Source of the DNA: JBFHKO01 sp041595355
GTDB taxonomy: Bacteria; Pseudomonadota; Gammaproteobacteria; Enterobacterales; Aeromonadaceae
Length of the DNA stretch: 8,984 bases
NCBI GenBank assembly: GCA_041595355.1
Contig: JBFHKO010000099.1
Coordinates: 1-8,984 of the forward strand
Direction of reading: 5' to 3'
Position 1 is the first letter of the stretch. Every line of letters starts with the position of its first letter. The position numbers were made by a program, and so were the translations under genes. A model generated the notes under the pieces. The model was not told the DNA's origin and searched no databases. It saw only the letters and a program-made list of their open reading frames with translations. Of the stretch, positions 6,697 through 8,984 are shown piece by piece.

Positions 6697-7212
6697 TCAG
6701 TCACTCAGGCGGCGCGCCTGCCAGTAGTGACGTGACCAGTAGGGATTGTCGAGCGTGGAGATGATGACCCCCTTGCGGGTGGAGGCGTGCAGGAACTGCC
6801 CCTCGCGCAGGAAGATGCCGACATGGCGTTGCCAGCGGCCGGTCTGGAAGAACAGGAGATCGCCGGGGCGCAGGGGCTGGCCGCGGACCGGCGCTCCCAG
6901 GCGGACCTGGCTGCCGGTATCCCGTGGCAGCTGCAGGCCAAACTGCTCGCGAAAGGTGAGCTGCACGAAGGCCGAGCAGTCGATGCCATCACGGCTCTGG
7001 CCCCCCAGCTGGTAGGGCACGCCGTGCCAGGCCTGGTACTGGGCAAGCAGGGCCGCCCGGGTCGCCAGGGGATCGCTCAGCACGCCGCCTGTGGGCGCGG
7101 GTGCCGGTGGCGGCGGCGGAGTCTGACAGGCGCTCAGCAGGCCGCAGAGCAGGGCGAGTGCGGCGGCACGCAGCGGAGCGTGGCGCACAAGGGAAGGCAA
7201 CAACAGGGACAT
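6697..7212 (-). CDS. nlpC: NlpC/P60 family lipoprotein (cell-wall endopeptidase)
   Basis: A 171-residue lipoprotein, close to E. coli NlpC (154 residues). NlpC/P60 enzymes cut gamma-D-Glu-diaminopimelate or related bonds in peptidoglycan stem peptides, in the periplasm. The signal peptide ends in lipobox LSA-C29, followed by a Pro-rich linker (32-40). The NlpC/P60 domain (about 50-171) has the catalytic Cys79 in GIDCSAF, His130 in RHVGIF and polar His142 in FLHAST. The C-terminal segment DNPYWSRHYWQARRL matches the NlpC end closely. The start is ATG 7212 with GGAGGA 8 nt upstream. The next gene upstream on the same strand ends 110 nt away without an obvious terminator, so co-transcription is possible. 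The actual substrate is not known from sequence; Spr/MepS is a related alternative, but the C-terminal match favours NlpC. Confidence 0.88.
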   Translation of the reverse strand: MSLLLPSLVRHAPLRAAALALLCGLLSACQTPPPPPAPAPTGGVLSDPLATRAALLAQYQAWHGVPYQLGGQSRDGIDCSAFVQLTFREQFGLQLPRDTGSQVRLGAPVRGQPLRPGDLLFFQTGRWQRHVGIFLREGQFLHASTRKGVIISTLDNPYWSRHYWQARRLSD

Positions 7213-7322
7213 GACAGGGGTCCTCCATGACCCACGGGCCCGCGCGGGGGCCGGGGGCGGACATCGGGTCGGGTATTAGCCGATACGGATCATGCTGGTG
7301 CAATGGCCGGCGGTTGACAAGC
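7213..7322. other. Intergenic region upstream of the nlpC-like gene, G-rich on the plus strand
   Basis: No frame or convincing promoter is seen. G-runs on the plus strand at 7246-7250, 7253-7257, 7266-7268 and 7271-7273 could form a G-quadruplex in the template strand of nlpC, although one loop (8 nt) is longer than the classical limit. The transcript itself would be C-rich here. Confidence 0.4.
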
Positions 7323-7865
7323 TCAGGTGCCGGTTTGCAGGCGCAGGGTGCCGGGCAACAGTTCGACGCCGGTGACATGCTGTTTCAGCCAGGCCTGCTC
7401 CGGGTCCTGTTCGTCCAGCCGGTAGGCGGGTTGGCTGGCCAGCCGTTGCCGCAGCCCCTGCACCAGGTAGTCGACCAGGGGGGCAAACTGCTGTTGCAGC
7501 GTGGCGGGGCTCAGTTGGTAGTCAATCAGGGTAAAATCATCCAGATAGACGGCCCCCTGGGCCGGGGCGTAGCGGGGCCGTGCCTGAAAGCGGGCCTGCA
7601 GGGTGCCGTCTATGGGCGCCTTGTTGGGCAGGCTGAGGGTAAAGCGTCCCGCGCTCAGCACCTGGGCCAGATCGGGCTTGTCACGCCCCAGGCTAACTGT
7701 CATCTTGTCCATGTGAAGCTGGGCATCGAACAGGCCGGGCAGGCCATATTGCTGTGTGTAGCGGACCTTGTCGTTCACATAGCGGGTCAGCTGTTGTTCG
7801 GTGATGTCCACCGGCCCGCCGCCGTTGAGTGGCAGGACCAGGGCCAGAAACAGGGAAGAGAGCAT
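7323..7865 (-). CDS. DUF1439 family secreted protein, YceB-like
   Basis: A 180-residue protein resembling E. coli YceB, a DUF1439 lipoprotein of unknown molecular function. Similar landmarks in order are: ITEQQLTRYVNDK near the N-terminus, GLPGLFDAQL (about 41-50), a GRDKPD turn, YLDDFTLIDYQLSP, and SQPAYRLDEQD followed by a terminal VELLPGTLRL strand. The fold of such proteins is a lipid-binding-like beta structure, but no substrate is known. Residues 1-15 form a short hydrophobic signal (LSSLFLALVLPL). Unlike YceB there is no lipobox; the whole protein has no cysteine, so it should be periplasmic or anchored by an uncleaved signal rather than lipidated. The start is ATG 7865 with only a weak AGG about 10 nt upstream; an in-frame TAG lies shortly upstream. 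It is divergent from the cardiolipin synthase gene and 110 nt ahead of nlpC. Confidence 0.75.
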   Translation of the reverse strand: MLSSLFLALVLPLNGGGPVDITEQQLTRYVNDKVRYTQQYGLPGLFDAQLHMDKMTVSLGRDKPDLAQVLSAGRFTLSLPNKAPIDGTLQARFQARPRYAPAQGAVYLDDFTLIDYQLSPATLQQQFAPLVDYLVQGLRQRLASQPAYRLDEQDPEQAWLKQHVTGVELLPGTLRLQTGT

Positions 7866-7900
7866 GGATGAGATACCTGTCAGCTAATGGAATTCGCAGC

Positions 7901-7929
7901 ATGATAGCACCGGTGCGACGCCCTGCCAG
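7901..7929 (-). promoter_or_regulatory. Probable promoter of the DUF1439 gene
   Basis: On the minus strand CTGGCA (7929-7924, 4 of 6), a 17-nt spacer and TATCAT (7906-7901, 5 of 6). The spacer contains the perfect 10-bp palindrome GCACCGGTGC (7907-7916). No convincing plus-strand promoter for the cardiolipin synthase gene is seen in this gap (7866-8001). Confidence 0.45.
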
Positions 7930-7991
7930 CAGGGGAGCGCCTGGCGCCCGCGGTGGGCGACTGCCGTTATCGCCACTGCGCCACGCAGGGG

Positions 7992-7996
7992 GGAGG
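7992..7996 (+). promoter_or_regulatory. Ribosome binding site that decides the cls start
   Basis: GGAGG (within GGGGGGAGG) lies 5 nt before TTG 8002 but 17 nt before the first ATG at 8014. The optimal spacing favours the TTG as start codon. Confidence 0.55.
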
Positions 7997-8001
7997 CCGC
8001 C

Positions 8002-8984
8002 TTGCCACCTCGGATGACCTTTCTCGATCTGCTCTATGGCTTCACCGGCGCCATGGGCTTCCTCTTCTACACGGTGCTGATGCTGGCCCTCAGCCTGCGG
8101 GTGGTGATGATCCGCCGGCCCATAGGCGTCTCCCTGGCCTGGCTGGCGCTCATCTTCGGCATACCGGTGCTGGGGTTTGTCCTCTACCTGCTGTTTGGCG
8201 AGATCCGCCTGGGGCGCCAGCGGGCGGCGCGGGCCATGGCCATGTATCAACCCTACACCGACTGGATCCGCCAGCTGGTGGCCCAGTTTCCGCAGCCGCC
8301 GGCCGTCATCGGCGACAAGGCGGCGCCGCTGTCGAACCTCATTGCCACCCGCCTCGGCATGCCCATGCTGCAGGGCAATCGACTCAGCCTGCTGACCGAG
8401 CCGGATGCCATCTTGCGGGCGCTGGCCGACGACATTCGTGCCGCCACTGTCTCCTGCTATCTGGAGTTCTACATCTGGCAGGCGGGCGGCGGCGCCGATG
8501 CGGTGGCGCAGGCGCTGCTGGATGCCTCGGGGCGGGGCGTCGACTGCCGCGTGCTGCTCGATTCGGTGGGCAGTGCCGACTTTTTCAAAACCGCCTGGCC
8601 GGCCAGGCTCAAGGCGGGGGGCGTGCGGCTGGTGGAGGTGTTGCCGGCCGGTGCCTGGCGTATTCCGCTGCAACGACAGGATCTGCGCATGCACCGCAAG
8701 CTGGCGGTGATCGATGACAGGGTCGCCTATACCGGCTCCATGAATCTGGTGGATCCGCGTTATTTCAAGCAGGGCGCCGGGGTGGGGCAGTGGATTGATA
8801 TCATGCTGCGGCTGCAGGGGCCCATAGTGCCCATCATCTGGTCGCTGTTCGTCCGTGACTGGGAGATGGAGACCGGCGAGCGGCTGCTGGAGTCCCAGGA
8901 GCACGAGCCGGAGTACTGGGACCTGTCGGATCACCGGCTGCAGCTGGTGCCATCGGGCCCCTTCACCGGCGGAGATTGCATCCA
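8002..8984 (+). CDS. cls: Cardiolipin synthase, 3' end outside the window
   Basis: Partial gene; 327 codons are visible and the frame is open to the window end. The enzyme condenses two phosphatidylglycerols to cardiolipin and glycerol at the inner membrane. Two N-terminal membrane segments (about residues 8-32 and 43-64) precede the phospholipase D-type domain. The first HKD motif is complete, MHRKLAVIDD with His231, Lys233 and Asp238, followed by YTGSMNLVDPRYFKQGAGVGQWID, almost the same as E. coli ClsA (486 residues). The second HKD motif lies beyond the window. The start is placed at TTG 8002 because GGAGG is 5 nt upstream; ATG 8014 (MTFLDLLYGF) aligns equally well with the family start and is the alternative, four residues shorter. 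The gene is divergent from the DUF1439 gene. ClsA is the best match among Cls types because of the two membrane segments and the length so far. Confidence 0.95.
   Translation, partial: MPPRMTFLDLLYGFTGAMGFLFYTVLMLALSLRVVMIRRPIGVSLAWLALIFGIPVLGFVLYLLFGEIRLGRQRAARAMAMYQPYTDWIRQLVAQFPQPPAVIGDKAAPLSNLIATRLGMPMLQGNRLSLLTEPDAILRALADDIRAATVSCYLEFYIWQAGGGADAVAQALLDASGRGVDCRVLLDSVGSADFFKTAWPARLKAGGVRLVEVLPAGAWRIPLQRQDLRMHRKLAVIDDRVAYTGSMNLVDPRYFKQGAGVGQWIDIMLRLQGPIVPIIWSLFVRDWEMETGERLLESQEHEPEYWDLSDHRLQLVPSGPFTGGDCI

Noticed and set aside
7314..7319. TTGACA on the plus strand as a -35 box
   Set aside because: No -10 box at 16-18 nt and no plus-strand gene follows; it lies at the 3' end of the minus-strand DUF1439 gene.
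7693..8934. Minus-strand open frame of 413 codons opposite cls
   Set aside because: In-register antisense of cardiolipin synthase; the plus strand shows clear HKD and membrane segments, and the product has the His/Gln/Arg-rich look of an antisense translation.

Overview
The window is a GC-rich (roughly 60-65% by eye) stretch of ordinary gammaproteobacterial chromosome. The order der - yfgJ, then mltF-like gene and purL in divergent orientation, resembles the Escherichia coli neighbourhoods of these genes. The proteins are close to their enterobacterial counterparts, but codon use is GC-rich. An Aeromonadales-type or related marine/aquatic gammaproteobacterium is my best guess; this is inference, and there is no rRNA or other marker to settle it. 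I see no prophage, insertion sequence, CRISPR array, tRNA or rRNA.

Layout. 1-1047 (+): 3' two thirds of der, the ribosome-assembly GTPase, followed after 44 nt by yfgJ (1092-1337, +), a zinc-ribbon protein. A symmetric A/T-flanked hairpin (1408-1436) closes this unit. It can also terminate an unrecognised, extremely basic 45-residue reading frame arriving from the opposite direction (1455-1592, -). That small frame has a consensus ribosome binding site and a leader containing a perfect 15-bp inverted repeat (1641-1674). Next comes a minus-strand lytic transglycosylase lipoprotein (1758-2573, -), which is the MltF catalytic domain without the usual N-terminal solute-binding domain, with its own terminator. 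It is divergent from purL (2743-6633, +), the 1296-residue FGAM synthase of purine synthesis. The two genes have clearly separate sigma70-type promoters; the purL promoter has a nine-C homopolymer in its spacer. purL ends at a hairpin terminator (6651-6681) that also faces the next minus-strand gene.

The last part holds two minus-strand envelope genes, an NlpC/P60 lipoprotein (6697-7212) and a DUF1439/YceB-like secreted protein (7323-7865). They are followed by a divergent cardiolipin synthase gene (8002-8984, +) that runs off the window end.

Together the genes are housekeeping: ribosome assembly, purine synthesis, peptidoglycan turnover and phospholipid synthesis. I find no convincing new multi-gene system. 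The least explained region is 1455-1725: the small basic frame, the long perfect hairpin in its leader and a tandem 7-bp repeat. The C-tract in the purL promoter is the second item worth checking.
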